64,000 nucleotides of DNA. Source: Rhodopseudomonas palustris (GTDB lineage: Bacteria; Pseudomonadota; Alphaproteobacteria; Rhizobiales; Xanthobacteraceae). Below are positions 18,769 through 27,110 of the stretch, piece after piece. Under the pieces are notes generated by a model, which was not told where the DNA came from, searched no databases, and saw nothing but the letters and a program-made list of their open reading frames with translations. Made by a program: the position numbers and the translations under genes. The stretch spans positions 1-64,000 of the forward strand of contig NZ_QYYD01000011.1 of the NCBI RefSeq assembly GCF_003591005.1. Reading direction: 5' to 3'. How positions within the stretch are numbered: position 1 is the first letter of the stretch; each line of letters starts with the position of its first letter.

Positions 18769-19281
18769 ATGACCGTTTCTAAACCTGCCGCCGGCAAGTC
18801 GATCTCAGACCGCAAACAGCATCCCGCCGGCGTCGTCCACGAGTCCGGCGAACTGGCGATGGGCGAGCTCGCCGGGCTGCTCGGCTACGCGCTGAAGCGG
18901 GCGCAGCTGCGCGTGTTCGAAGACTTCCTGCACTGCGTCGCGCCGGTGCAGCTGACCCCGGCGCAATTCTCGGTGCTGCTGCTGCTCGACGCCAATCCCG
19001 GCCGCAACCAGACCGAGATCGCCACCACGCTCGGCATCCTGCGACCGAACTTCGTGGCGATGCTCGACGCGCTGGAGGGGCGCGGCTTGTGCGTGCGCAC
19101 CCGCTCGCCGAACGATCGCCGCTCGCACATCCTGATGCTGACCGACAAGGGCCGCGCGACGCTGGCCCGTGCCAAGAAGCTGGTCGAGACCCAGCACGAA
19201 GCGCGGTTGATCGAGCTGATCGGCGAGGACAACCGCACGGCGCTGCTGGCGATGCTGGCGAAGATCGCGCGCGAGTTCTGA
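18769..19281 (+). CDS. couR: MarR-family repressor of p-coumarate genes
   Basis: A 170-residue MarR regulator. The winged helix-turn-helix is clear: NQTEIATTLGILRPNFVAML as the helix-turn-helix, then the wing RTRSPNDRRSHILMLTDKGR with the family DxRS/H motif. N- and C-terminal helices for dimerisation flank it. It is divergent from the aromatic-acid ABC operon and in the locus position of R. palustris CouR, a repressor of couAB released by p-coumaroyl-CoA. The symbol rests on synteny plus family; four matching palindromes in the locus support it. Confidence 0.85.
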   Translation: MTVSKPAAGKSISDRKQHPAGVVHESGELAMGELAGLLGYALKRAQLRVFEDFLHCVAPVQLTPAQFSVLLLLDANPGRNQTEIATTLGILRPNFVAMLDALEGRGLCVRTRSPNDRRSHILMLTDKGRATLARAKKLVETQHEARLIELIGEDNRTALLAMLAKIAREF

Positions 19282-19460
19282 TTGCGCGATCGGATCATTT
19301 GATGTCGCGCTGTGCGGTTAGTTGGCCGCGTGACGGTTTCCCCGAGTTCCCGTTCATGTCCCGCTAACGCTGAATCCAGCCCCAGCGACCGGTTACCCTG
19401 ACGTTAAAGCCTGAGTTAGCTGTGGGCGGTACGCAAGTGCCGTCGCTCAGCAGGTTTGGA

Positions 19461-21878
19461 ATGTTCAGGGTTTGGAATTGTCTCGAAACGCAGCATGACT
19501 GGAGACTTGTTCTCGTTGCTGGCGTCGTCTGCTTTCTCACCAGCCTTGCGGCCGTCAACCTGTATCAGCGCGCGCGCGTCGGTGACGAGCGCGCCGGCAC
19601 ATTCTGGTTGCTGACTGCCGGCGCGGTCACAGGCGGCGGCATCTGGGCCACGCACTTCATCGCGATGCTGGCCTACACGCCGGGTGTGGAGGTCGATTAC
19701 GATCTGAAGCTGACCGTGGCGTCGTTGATCCTCGCGACAGTGATGACGACGCTCGGCTTCGTGGCCGCCGCACATGGCGGCCGGCGGTGGAGCGTTGTGG
19801 CCGGCGGCGGTTTGATCGGCATCGGCATCGCAGCGATGCACTACACCGGCATGGCCTCGCTCAATCTGATGCTGGTCTGGAACAACAGCATCGTCGTCAC
19901 CTCGATCCTGTTCGGCATCCTTCTGGCGATCGGCGCTGTCGCGCTGGCCCAGGGCGGTGACTCGAAGTGGAAGCTGACAGGCGCCGGCGTGCTGCTGACG
20001 CTGGCGATCACCTCGCACCATTTCATCGCCATGGGCGCGATCGAACTGCTGCCCGCCGTCCAGGTCGATCCGCTGTCGCCGCGGTTGTCGCCGCTGGCGC
20101 TGTGTTTCACGGTCGCGCTCGCCACCTGCGCGATCGTCGGCGCCGGTCTGTTCGCGGCACTGATCGATCGCAGCAGCCATCGGCGCGTCACCGAACGCAG
20201 CCTGCAGCTCGACGCCGCTCTCAACAACATGGGCCAGGGCCTGTGCATGTATGATGCGGACGGCAAGCTGCAGCTCTGCAACGCCCAGTATCTCGAGCTG
20301 TATCGCCTGACGGATGGAGACGTCGTTTACGGCCGCGACTACAGCTATCAGCTGCAGTTGAAGGCGGCCGCAGGCACGATGTTCGCCGATGTCGACACCC
20401 ATCGCAGCAAGCTGGCCGCAGCGATCGCGGATCGCAAGGCGACGGACTGGATGGCATCGCTGACCGATGGCCGCGACATCCACATCACCTATCAGCCGAT
20501 GCCGAATGGCGGCTGGGTGATCACCTACGAAGACTACACCGAGCGCATGCAGAGCCGCGCGCGGATCGAGTTTCTGGCGCATCACGATGCGCTGACGCAG
20601 CTGCCGAACCGCATCACCTTCGACAAGCAGCTCGCCGACTTGACCGCGCGCGCGAGCGCCGGCGAGACCAGCTTCGCGGCGATTTGCGTCGACCTCGATC
20701 ACTTCAAGGAAATCAACGACGTCTACGGCCATGCCGCCGGTGATGAGTTCCTGCGCGAAGTGGCGCGGCGGCTGACCGAGGCGGGGACCGGCGCGTTCGT
20801 CGCCCGGATCGGCGGTGATGAGTTCGTGGTCCTGACCAAAGAGGGCACTCAGCCCGAAGATGCGGAGACGTTGTGCGAGCGCATTGTCGCCGCGTTTGCG
20901 CGCGACTTCCAGCTCAAGGGCGGAGCGATCCGCGCCAGCTGCTCGATGGGCGTGGCGATGTTTCCGGATAACGGTCGCACCGCTGAAGAATTGCTCGTCA
21001 ACGCTGACGCGGCCCTGTACCGGGTCAAGGGCGACCAGCGCGGCTCGTTCCGGTTTTTCGAGACCTCGCTCGACAACAGCCTGCGCGAGAAGCGCACCTT
21101 GCATCGCGACCTGCTCGAGGCGGTCGAGAGGAAATCGTTCGAGCCGTACTTCCAACCGCAGGTCTCCGCGTCCGGCGAGATCATCGGCTTCGAGGTGCTC
21201 GGCCGCTGGCGGCATCCAACGCGCGGCCTGGTGCCTCCGGCGGTTTTCATTCCACTGGCCGAGGAGACCGGCCTGATCAGCGAGATCGATGAACAGATCC
21301 TGCGCGCCGCGTGCCGCGAGGCCGCCGGCTGGGACAAGCCGCTGTCGATCGCCGTCAATCTGTCGCCGATCGATTTCAAGCGTGGCGACGTCCCGTCGAT
21401 GCTGCTGTCGATCCTGTTCGAGACCGGGCTGCAGCCCGACCGGCTGCACATCGAGATCACCGAAGGCGTGCTGATGCAGGACGACGGCCGCGCCATCGGC
21501 CAGCTCCGCCGCATCAAGGATCTCGGCGCGCATCTGGCGATGGACGATTTCGGTACCGGCTATTCGTCGCTGTCCTATCTGCAGTCGTTCCCGTTCGACA
21601 AGATCAAGATCGACCGCGGCTTCGTCGCGCAGCTGATGTCGAATCCGCAGTCGCGCGCCATCGTCAACGCCATCATAGGCCTCGGCCACAGCCTCGGCCT
21701 GTCGGTGATCGCCGAAGGCGTCGAGCAGGACGATCAGCTCGACTTTCTGATCCAGCAGGGCTGCGACGAGTTTCAGGGCTTCCTCACCGGGCGGCCTCAA
21801 CCGGCCGATCAGTATCGCGCCTGGACCGGGGGCTCGATGATTGCGGCAGGGCGGGAAACGGCTGCCGGCGCGAAGTGA
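19461..21878 (+). CDS. MHYT-PAS-GGDEF-EAL cyclic di-GMP protein
   Basis: An 805-residue membrane protein. The N-terminal MHYT sensor spans about residues 1-240 with seven helices and repeated motifs (THFIAM, MHYTGM, HHFIAM) thought to bind copper and sense O2, CO or NO. A PAS-like stretch (LNNMGQGLCMYDADGKLQLC) follows. The GGDEF domain has intact RIGGDEF and DLDHFKEINDVYGH. The EAL domain has EVLGRW, NLSP, DDFGTGYSSL and KIDRGFV, so key residues for hydrolysis are kept. It may both make and degrade cyclic di-GMP. A GTG 39 bases upstream is in frame, but MFRVWNCLETQHDW is the typical family start. Confidence 0.92.
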   Translation: MFRVWNCLETQHDWRLVLVAGVVCFLTSLAAVNLYQRARVGDERAGTFWLLTAGAVTGGGIWATHFIAMLAYTPGVEVDYDLKLTVASLILATVMTTLGFVAAAHGGRRWSVVAGGGLIGIGIAAMHYTGMASLNLMLVWNNSIVVTSILFGILLAIGAVALAQGGDSKWKLTGAGVLLTLAITSHHFIAMGAIELLPAVQVDPLSPRLSPLALCFTVALATCAIVGAGLFAALIDRSSHRRVTERSLQLDAALNNMGQGLCMYDADGKLQLCNAQYLELYRLTDGDVVYGRDYSYQLQLKAAAGTMFADVDTHRSKLAAAIADRKATDWMASLTDGRDIHITYQPMPNGGWVITYEDYTERMQSRARIEFLAHHDALTQLPNRITFDKQLADLTARASAGETSFAAICVDLDHFKEINDVYGHAAGDEFLREVARRLTEAGTGAFVARIGGDEFVVLTKEGTQPEDAETLCERIVAAFARDFQLKGGAIRASCSMGVAMFPDNGRTAEELLVNADAALYRVKGDQRGSFRFFETSLDNSLREKRTLHRDLLEAVERKSFEPYFQPQVSASGEIIGFEVLGRWRHPTRGLVPPAVFIPLAEETGLISEIDEQILRAACREAAGWDKPLSIAVNLSPIDFKRGDVPSMLLSILFETGLQPDRLHIEITEGVLMQDDGRAIGQLRRIKDLGAHLAMDDFGTGYSSLSYLQSFPFDKIKIDRGFVAQLMSNPQSRAIVNAIIGLGHSLGLSVIAEGVEQDDQLDFLIQQGCDEFQGFLTGRPQPADQYRAWTGGSMIAAGRETAAGAK

Positions 21879-21952
21879 TCGGCGTGATCTAGAACTGAGT
21901 GCCACAAGGCTGGCCGAAATTGCGTCCAGAGTTCAGGCTAATCCTCTCCACA

Positions 21953-22044
21953 CGTCATGCCCGGGCTCGTCCCGGGCATCCACGCCTCGCGGAAGTAGTA
22001 ACAAGAAAAGGGCGTAGATGGCCGGGACAAGCCTGGCCATGACG
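21953..22044. repeat. 90-bp palindromic repeat (family B)
   Basis: A 92-base copy, CGTCATGCCCGGGCTCGTCC to GGCCATGACG, in the convergent gap between the MHYT protein gene and the antiporter gene. One arm has drifted (GGCGTAGATG in place of GGCGTGGATG). Confidence 0.88.
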
Positions 22045-22106
22045 AAGGCATGGTGCGCACGACAGGCTTGAGCGGAAGCGGTGTCGAGACGCTTTGCCTT
22101 TAGGGT

Positions 22107-23831
22107 CTACGGCAGCACTTCTTTGCGCGTCGCCAGCAACGCATCGAGCGCTGCGCGCTTCTCGCCGAGCAGCCCGTTGTCGGCGGCTTCGATCACGCTG
22201 TACAGCTGCTCGGCTTCGCTGAGCCTTGGGACGGTGACGTAGTCGGCGCCGGCGGCGTACATCGCCTGGACGTCGGCGAGCAGATCCGCGGTTGCGACGA
22301 TCTTGGCGGTCGGGTTAAGGCCGCGGACGTGGCGCACCAGGCGCTCGTTGGTTGCCCCCTTGAGCAGCGAGTCCGGAATGCTGAGGATGATGATCTCGGC
22401 GTTGCCGACGCCGGCGTGCAGCAGCGTGTCGACGTTGCTGATGTCGCCATAGACGACGTGCATGCCGCGCTCCGCGAGTGCGCGATACACATTGGGATTG
22501 AAGTCGATCACGGTGATCTGCTGCAGCAGATCCTTGTTGCGGCGCTCGATCTCGCTGACCAGCGCACTGGCGGCGCGAAAGAAGCCCAGGATGACGATGC
22601 GCCGCGCGGCGCCGTGGCCGCCGCCGTGCTCGGCGGCTTCGGCTTGCTGATCGAGGTCGCGCAGCCCGAGCCGCTTGAGCAAAGGTATTGCGCGCCGGGT
22701 AATCTGGTCGCTACGGACCATCACGAAGGTCGACAGCACCGCCAGCAGAACGAAGGCGAACGACGCCGCGCTCGACGTCTCGGTGCGCAGATGGCCTGCC
22801 GGGATGCCGGTCTGGATCACCACCAGCGAGAACTCGCTGATCTGCGCCAGGTTGAGCGCCGGCAGCAGACTGGCGCGCAATCCCTGGCGCATCAGATACA
22901 GCGGCACGAAGGTGGTCAGCACGCGGCTGACGACGGTGAACACCGCGATCGCCAGCGCCATCGAGATGATCGAGCCGTTCGGGATCGGAATGGTCATGCC
23001 GAGGCCGACGAAGAACAGCGTGATGAAGAAGTCGCGCAGCGTCGTCACCTTGGCGGTGACGTCGAGCGCGTAAGGGAAGGTCGACAGCGACACGCCGGCC
23101 ACCAGCGAGCCCATCTCGCGCGACAGATGCAGGCGCTCGGCGATCTCGCCGATCAGGAAACACCACGCCAGCGCGCCGAGCAGCACCAGCTCTGGCGTGC
23201 GGGCGATGTGGTGAAACAGCCAGGGCAGCACATAGCGCGACAGCACCAGAGCGGTCGCGACCAGTGCTCCGACTCGGGCGATCGAGAGCACCAGCACGCC
23301 GATTTGCAGATCGGCCAGGCTGGGCTGCACGGCGAGAAACAGGATCGCGAAGATGTCCTGCAGCACCAGAATGCCGAGCGTGATGCGGCCGGGCAGGGTG
23401 TCGAGCTCACGCTTCTCGTACAGCACCTTGACGATGATCACGGTTGAGGACAGCGCGCAGGCGACCATCAGATACACGGCGTCGAACTGGCCGCCGCCGA
23501 TCGCCAGCCCGATGGTGGCGAAGAAGGCAATGCCGAGCAGGCAGCCGCCGATCAGCTGCACGCCGGCGGCGACAAGGATCACGCTGCCGGCGCGGATGAT
23601 CTTCTTCAGGTCGATCTCCAGCCCGATCATGAACAGCATGAAGATCAGGCCGAGCTCGGAAATCACCGCAATCGAGTCTTTCGACTGCACCAGACCGAGG
23701 CCGAATGGGCCGATCACGAAGCCGGCGACGAGATAAGCGAGGATCAGCGGCTGACGGAAAAAATGCGCCGAGAGGCCGAGCATCCAGGCGAACAGGATAC
23801 ACAGCGTGATGTCGCGGATCAGTTCGTGCAT
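22107..23831 (-). CDS. Kef/YbaL-type cation:proton antiporter
   Basis: A 574-residue CPA2-family antiporter. About twelve to thirteen membrane helices cover residues 1-385, with the conserved GFVIGPFGLGL and MLFMIGLEIDLKKI segments. A cytoplasmic nucleotide-binding (TrkA-N/RCK) domain follows from about residue 415 (RRIVILGFFRAASALVSEIE) and has the conserved acid in VIDFNPN. Such proteins exchange potassium or sodium for protons and are gated by NAD(H) or related ligands. It is transcribed alone, and the start codon is unambiguous. Confidence 0.88.
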   Translation of the reverse strand: MHELIRDITLCILFAWMLGLSAHFFRQPLILAYLVAGFVIGPFGLGLVQSKDSIAVISELGLIFMLFMIGLEIDLKKIIRAGSVILVAAGVQLIGGCLLGIAFFATIGLAIGGGQFDAVYLMVACALSSTVIIVKVLYEKRELDTLPGRITLGILVLQDIFAILFLAVQPSLADLQIGVLVLSIARVGALVATALVLSRYVLPWLFHHIARTPELVLLGALAWCFLIGEIAERLHLSREMGSLVAGVSLSTFPYALDVTAKVTTLRDFFITLFFVGLGMTIPIPNGSIISMALAIAVFTVVSRVLTTFVPLYLMRQGLRASLLPALNLAQISEFSLVVIQTGIPAGHLRTETSSAASFAFVLLAVLSTFVMVRSDQITRRAIPLLKRLGLRDLDQQAEAAEHGGGHGAARRIVILGFFRAASALVSEIERRNKDLLQQITVIDFNPNVYRALAERGMHVVYGDISNVDTLLHAGVGNAEIIILSIPDSLLKGATNERLVRHVRGLNPTAKIVATADLLADVQAMYAAGADYVTVPRLSEAEQLYSVIEAADNGLLGEKRAALDALLATRKEVLP

Positions 23832-23878
23832 GCCCTCGGCCGCCGTTGGATGAGTTGTCGCACAATAAGGGTAATGCC

Positions 23879-24093
23879 ATGCGACCGGAAGACATAACTC
23901 GGAGCGACAGCCGGACTGCCCAAATCGGCGGCGGCTCCCGATTTGCGCTAGCGATCGCCTGGTTGCTGCTCGCGGCGGTCCCGGCCGGCGCGCAGAGCGG
24001 GACGCAGCCGCCGAGCCTCAAGCAGAGCTTTGCGGCGTCGCTGACGGCATTGCCCGCCGAGCCGCTGCCGACCGCGGGACGGAGCCCTAACAT
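23879..24093 (+). pseudogene. Stub of a secreted-protein gene
   Basis: An ATG at 23879 with AAGGG seven bases upstream opens a frame with a convincing signal peptide (FALAIAWLLLAAVPAGAQSG, near residues 22-41) and about 30 mature residues. It then runs head-on into the 3' end of the glycerate kinase gene and stays open antisense to it until 24379, where the translation becomes Ser/Ala-rich and shadow-like. The natural reading is the intact 5' end of a periplasmic protein gene cut off by a rearrangement. A short real secreted protein is possible. I do not recognise the family. Confidence 0.4.
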
Positions 24094-25371
24094 TCACACC
24101 AGGATTACCCGGACATCGTTGACGTTGGTCAGCGTCGGGCCGGTCAGCAGCAGGTCGCCGGTCTGTTCGAAAAACGTGGTGGCGTCGTTAGCGGCGAGCG
24201 TCGCGGCGGGGTCGAGCTTCAGTTCGTCGATCTTGGCGAAGGTGCGGACATCGATCAGCGCGCCGGCCGGGTCGTCGGGGTTGCCGGCGCCGCCATCGGC
24301 GCCGTCGGTGTCGCCGGCGAGCGCGGCGATGTCCGGCAGATCCTTCAGATGCTGCGCCAACGCCAGCGCGTATTCCTGATTGGGCCCGCCGCGGCCATTG
24401 CCGCGCACCGTGACGGTGAGTTCGCCGCCGGACAAGATCGCCAGCTTCTTGCCCGCCGCCCGGGCTTCGCGCGCCAGCTTGGCATGGGCGGCGGCGACCT
24501 CGCGGGCTTCGCCTTCGAGATCGCCGAGATCGACCACCTCGTAGCCGGCATCGCGCGCGACCTTGATGGCGGCATCGAGTGATTGCCGCGGCGTCGCGAT
24601 GATCTCGAAACGGGCGCGGGCGAACGCGCCATCGCCGGCCTTGACGCTCTCGTTGCGCGGATCGTTCAGCGCCGCGCCGACGGCGTCGTCGAGCTCGAGC
24701 TGATAGCGCGCGACGATCGCCCGCGCGGCGGCCAGCGTGGTCGGATCCGGCACGGTGGGTCCCGACGCAATCGCGGACGGCTCGTCGCGCGGCACATCGG
24801 AGATCGCCAGCGTGACGATCTCGGCGGCGGCCTGGCCGGCGCGGGCGAGGCGGCCACCCTTGATCCGCGACAGATGCTTGCGCACCGCATTGACCTCGCC
24901 GATCGGCGCGCCGGAGCGCAGCAGCGCGCGGGTCGTCTGCTGCTTCTGCGCCAGCGTGATGTCCTCGGCGGGCAGGATCCAGTTCGCCGAGCCGCCCCCA
25001 GATAGCAGCACGAGCAGCAGATCATCGGGCGTTGCAGTGGCGGCCAGCGCCAGGCTGGCTTCGGCGCCGCGCAGGCCTTCGGCGTCCGGCATCGGATGCC
25101 CGGCCTCGATCACTTCGATCACGCGGGTCGGCACGCGATGGCCGTGGCGCGTGGTGGCGATGCCGACGAGCTTCGTCGGATCGAGCCCGAGCGCGTCGAG
25201 ATAATGCCGCTCGGCGGCAGCAGCCATTGCGGCCGCGCCTTTGCCTGCGGCCAGGCAGATGATCCGGCCTCGCGGCGCGGGGGGCAGATGGGCGGCGAGG
25301 ATGCTGTCGGGATGGGCCGCCGCGACAGCGGCGTCGAAGATGGCGTGAAGCAGCGGACGATGGTCGGTCAT
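24094..25371 (-). CDS. Glycerate 2-kinase (MOFRL family)
   Basis: A 425-residue protein of the D-glycerate 2-kinase family, sometimes annotated as hydroxypyruvate reductase TtuD. It phosphorylates glycerate in glyoxylate or tartrate metabolism. The N-terminal domain has CLAAGKGAAAMA near residue 40 and LLSGGGSANW near 125. The C-terminal MOFRL domain is evident in the Gly-rich GELTVTVRGNGRGGPNQEYA and LAGDTDGADG motifs. The frame is open upstream through a repeat; ATG at 25371 (MTDHRPLLHAIFDAA) is the family start. No glyoxylate-pathway partner lies beside it. Confidence 0.88.
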   Translation of the reverse strand: MTDHRPLLHAIFDAAVAAAHPDSILAAHLPPAPRGRIICLAAGKGAAAMAAAAERHYLDALGLDPTKLVGIATTRHGHRVPTRVIEVIEAGHPMPDAEGLRGAEASLALAATATPDDLLLVLLSGGGSANWILPAEDITLAQKQQTTRALLRSGAPIGEVNAVRKHLSRIKGGRLARAGQAAAEIVTLAISDVPRDEPSAIASGPTVPDPTTLAAARAIVARYQLELDDAVGAALNDPRNESVKAGDGAFARARFEIIATPRQSLDAAIKVARDAGYEVVDLGDLEGEAREVAAAHAKLAREARAAGKKLAILSGGELTVTVRGNGRGGPNQEYALALAQHLKDLPDIAALAGDTDGADGGAGNPDDPAGALIDVRTFAKIDELKLDPAATLAANDATTFFEQTGDLLLTGPTLTNVNDVRVILV

Positions 25372-25430
25372 GCCGCCGTTGTGGCAGGCGCCAGGCGAGG
25401 CGGCAAGAGCGGGAGGCACGGCACTGCGAG

Positions 25431-25590
25431 CCTCTCCCCTTGTGGGAGAGGGTGCCGTCGGGCAGCGACGGCGGGTGAGGGGGCGCGGCGCGGAACGACC
25501 TGTCTTTGCAGCACGAGCGCCTGCCGCGTGGCGCCCCCTCATCCGGCATGGACTTACGTCCGTGCCACCTTCTCCCACGAGGGGGGAAGG
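25431..25590. repeat. CTCTCCCC palindromic repeats (family D)
   Basis: Two units, GCCTCTCCCCTTGTGGGAGAGG near 25431 and CCTTCTCCCACGAGGGGGGAAGG near 25568, each with a GTGAGGGGGCG or CGCCCCCTCA end. With the terminator they fill the 301-base gap between the glycerate kinase start and the binding-protein 3' end; no gene is seen. Confidence 0.75.
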
Positions 25591-25615
25591 AAAGAGCGGC
25601 GGCATGCGCTCAACG

Positions 25616-25650
25616 AAAAGGCCCTCCGCGGGGATCGCGGAGGGCCTTTT
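25616..25650. terminator. Bidirectional Rho-independent terminator
   Basis: AAAAGGCCCTCCGCG (25616-25630) pairs perfectly with CGCGGAGGGCCTTTT (25636-25650) around a 5-base loop. The T run on each strand makes it work both ways. It lies 23 bases after the stop of the ABC binding-protein gene on the minus strand. Confidence 0.92.
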
Positions 25651-25672
25651 GCCGGAGAGGTCGGGCAGCGAA

Positions 25673-26908
25673 CTAGCCGCCGGTCGGCGCGGCGACTTCG
25701 CCTTCGATGACGTCGCCGAACAGCTTCCAGTTCTCGCCTTCAAACTTCATCATCTGCAGCTGCTCGATCGGCGCGAAGTCGGTGGCCGAGGTGTTCAGCG
25801 TCACGCCCGGCAGCAGGCCGCCGAGTTGCACGGCCTTGAGGCTCGCCGCCTGCTTCATGACGTTCTCGCGGGTGAGGTCGTCACCGCACTGCTTGATCAG
25901 CACCGCGACGGTTTCGGCGATGTTGTAGCCGGTCATGAACGAGCTATCGGCGCGGCTGGCGTCCGGCGCGTACTTCGCCATGAACTCGTAATACGCCTTC
26001 ATGCCGGGATCCTCCGCCCACTGCTTGTCGGTGGCGTCCTTGGCGTAGGAGGCGGAGATGATGCCCTGCGCGTTCTCGAAGCCGGCCGGCTTCATCACGC
26101 TGCCGGTCGAGGCCGAGACGTTCGGCACGATCATCATTGGTTTCCACGCCAGCTCGGCGACCTTTTTGATGGTCTGCGCGGCGAATTTCGGCGTCGCGAA
26201 GATCACCAGCACGTCCGGATTGGCCGCCTTGATCTTGACGATATGCGAGTCGACGGTCGGCTCGGTCAGCTCGTAGCTGTCCTCGACCACGACCTGCGAG
26301 GCCTTGGCGCCGAGGCCGTCCTTGAGGCCCTTGAGATAGTCCTTGCCGAAATCGTCGCCCTGATACAGCACGGCGATCTTGGCGTCCGGCTTCTCCTTCA
26401 TCAGGTACTTGGCGTAGATCCGGCCTTCGCTCTGGTAGCTCGGCAGCCAGCCCATCGTCCACGGAAACTTCTTCGGATCGTTCCACTTGGTGGCGCCCGA
26501 CGCCAGGAAAAGATGCGGCACCTTCTTGGCATTGAGATACTTCTGGATCGCGGTGTTCGACGGCGTGCCGAGCGGCGAGAACATGAACAGCACTTCGTCG
26601 CTCTCAACCAGCTTGCGGGTCTGCTCGACCGCCTTCGGCGGTGAATAGGCGTCGTCGTAAGAGATGTAGACAATCTTGCGGCCGTTGATGCCGCCCTTGT
26701 CGTTGATCATCTTGAAATAGGCGTCCTGCGCGCGGCCGACGCTGCCATAGGCCGAGGCCGGGCCGGAATACGGCACGATGTTGCCGATCTTGACTTCGGT
26801 ATCGCTGGCGCCGGGGCCGTATTTCTTCTGCGCCATGGCCTGGCCGCCAGCGGCGGACAGCACGGCGGCGGTCGCCAGGGTGGCGATCGTGCGGGAAAGA
26901 ACGGACAT
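25673..26908 (-). CDS. ABC transporter substrate-binding protein (Liv/HAAT type)
   Basis: A 411-residue type-1 periplasmic binding protein. A signal peptide of about 27 residues ends in GGQAMAQ. The first strand VKIGNIVPYSGPASAYGSVG and the MINDKGGINGRKI helix-loop are typical of the branched-chain amino acid/aromatic group. AGGAA lies five bases before the ATG (a TTG codon one position earlier is not needed). No permease or ATPase gene is adjacent, so it is an orphan that may feed an ABC system encoded elsewhere, possibly the one next to couR; the ligand is unknown. Confidence 0.85.
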   Translation of the reverse strand: MSVLSRTIATLATAAVLSAAGGQAMAQKKYGPGASDTEVKIGNIVPYSGPASAYGSVGRAQDAYFKMINDKGGINGRKIVYISYDDAYSPPKAVEQTRKLVESDEVLFMFSPLGTPSNTAIQKYLNAKKVPHLFLASGATKWNDPKKFPWTMGWLPSYQSEGRIYAKYLMKEKPDAKIAVLYQGDDFGKDYLKGLKDGLGAKASQVVVEDSYELTEPTVDSHIVKIKAANPDVLVIFATPKFAAQTIKKVAELAWKPMMIVPNVSASTGSVMKPAGFENAQGIISASYAKDATDKQWAEDPGMKAYYEFMAKYAPDASRADSSFMTGYNIAETVAVLIKQCGDDLTRENVMKQAASLKAVQLGGLLPGVTLNTSATDFAPIEQLQMMKFEGENWKLFGDVIEGEVAAPTGG

Positions 26909-27110
26909 CAAATTCCTCGCGATTGTTGTTGTTGGTCTTGCTGCAGGCGCTGCTCTGCAGTGCAGCAGTGGGCGCAGCGTTAGCCGGTTCGGCGGGGCGG
27001 CTCAACCCGTGGCCCGGCATGGCGGCGCGAATTTGGAAAAAACGAAAGTGCCAAGGCCTGTGCGCAATTGTCGCGGGAGACGGTGGCGGTGCTCGCATGG
27101 CGCGAGAAGG

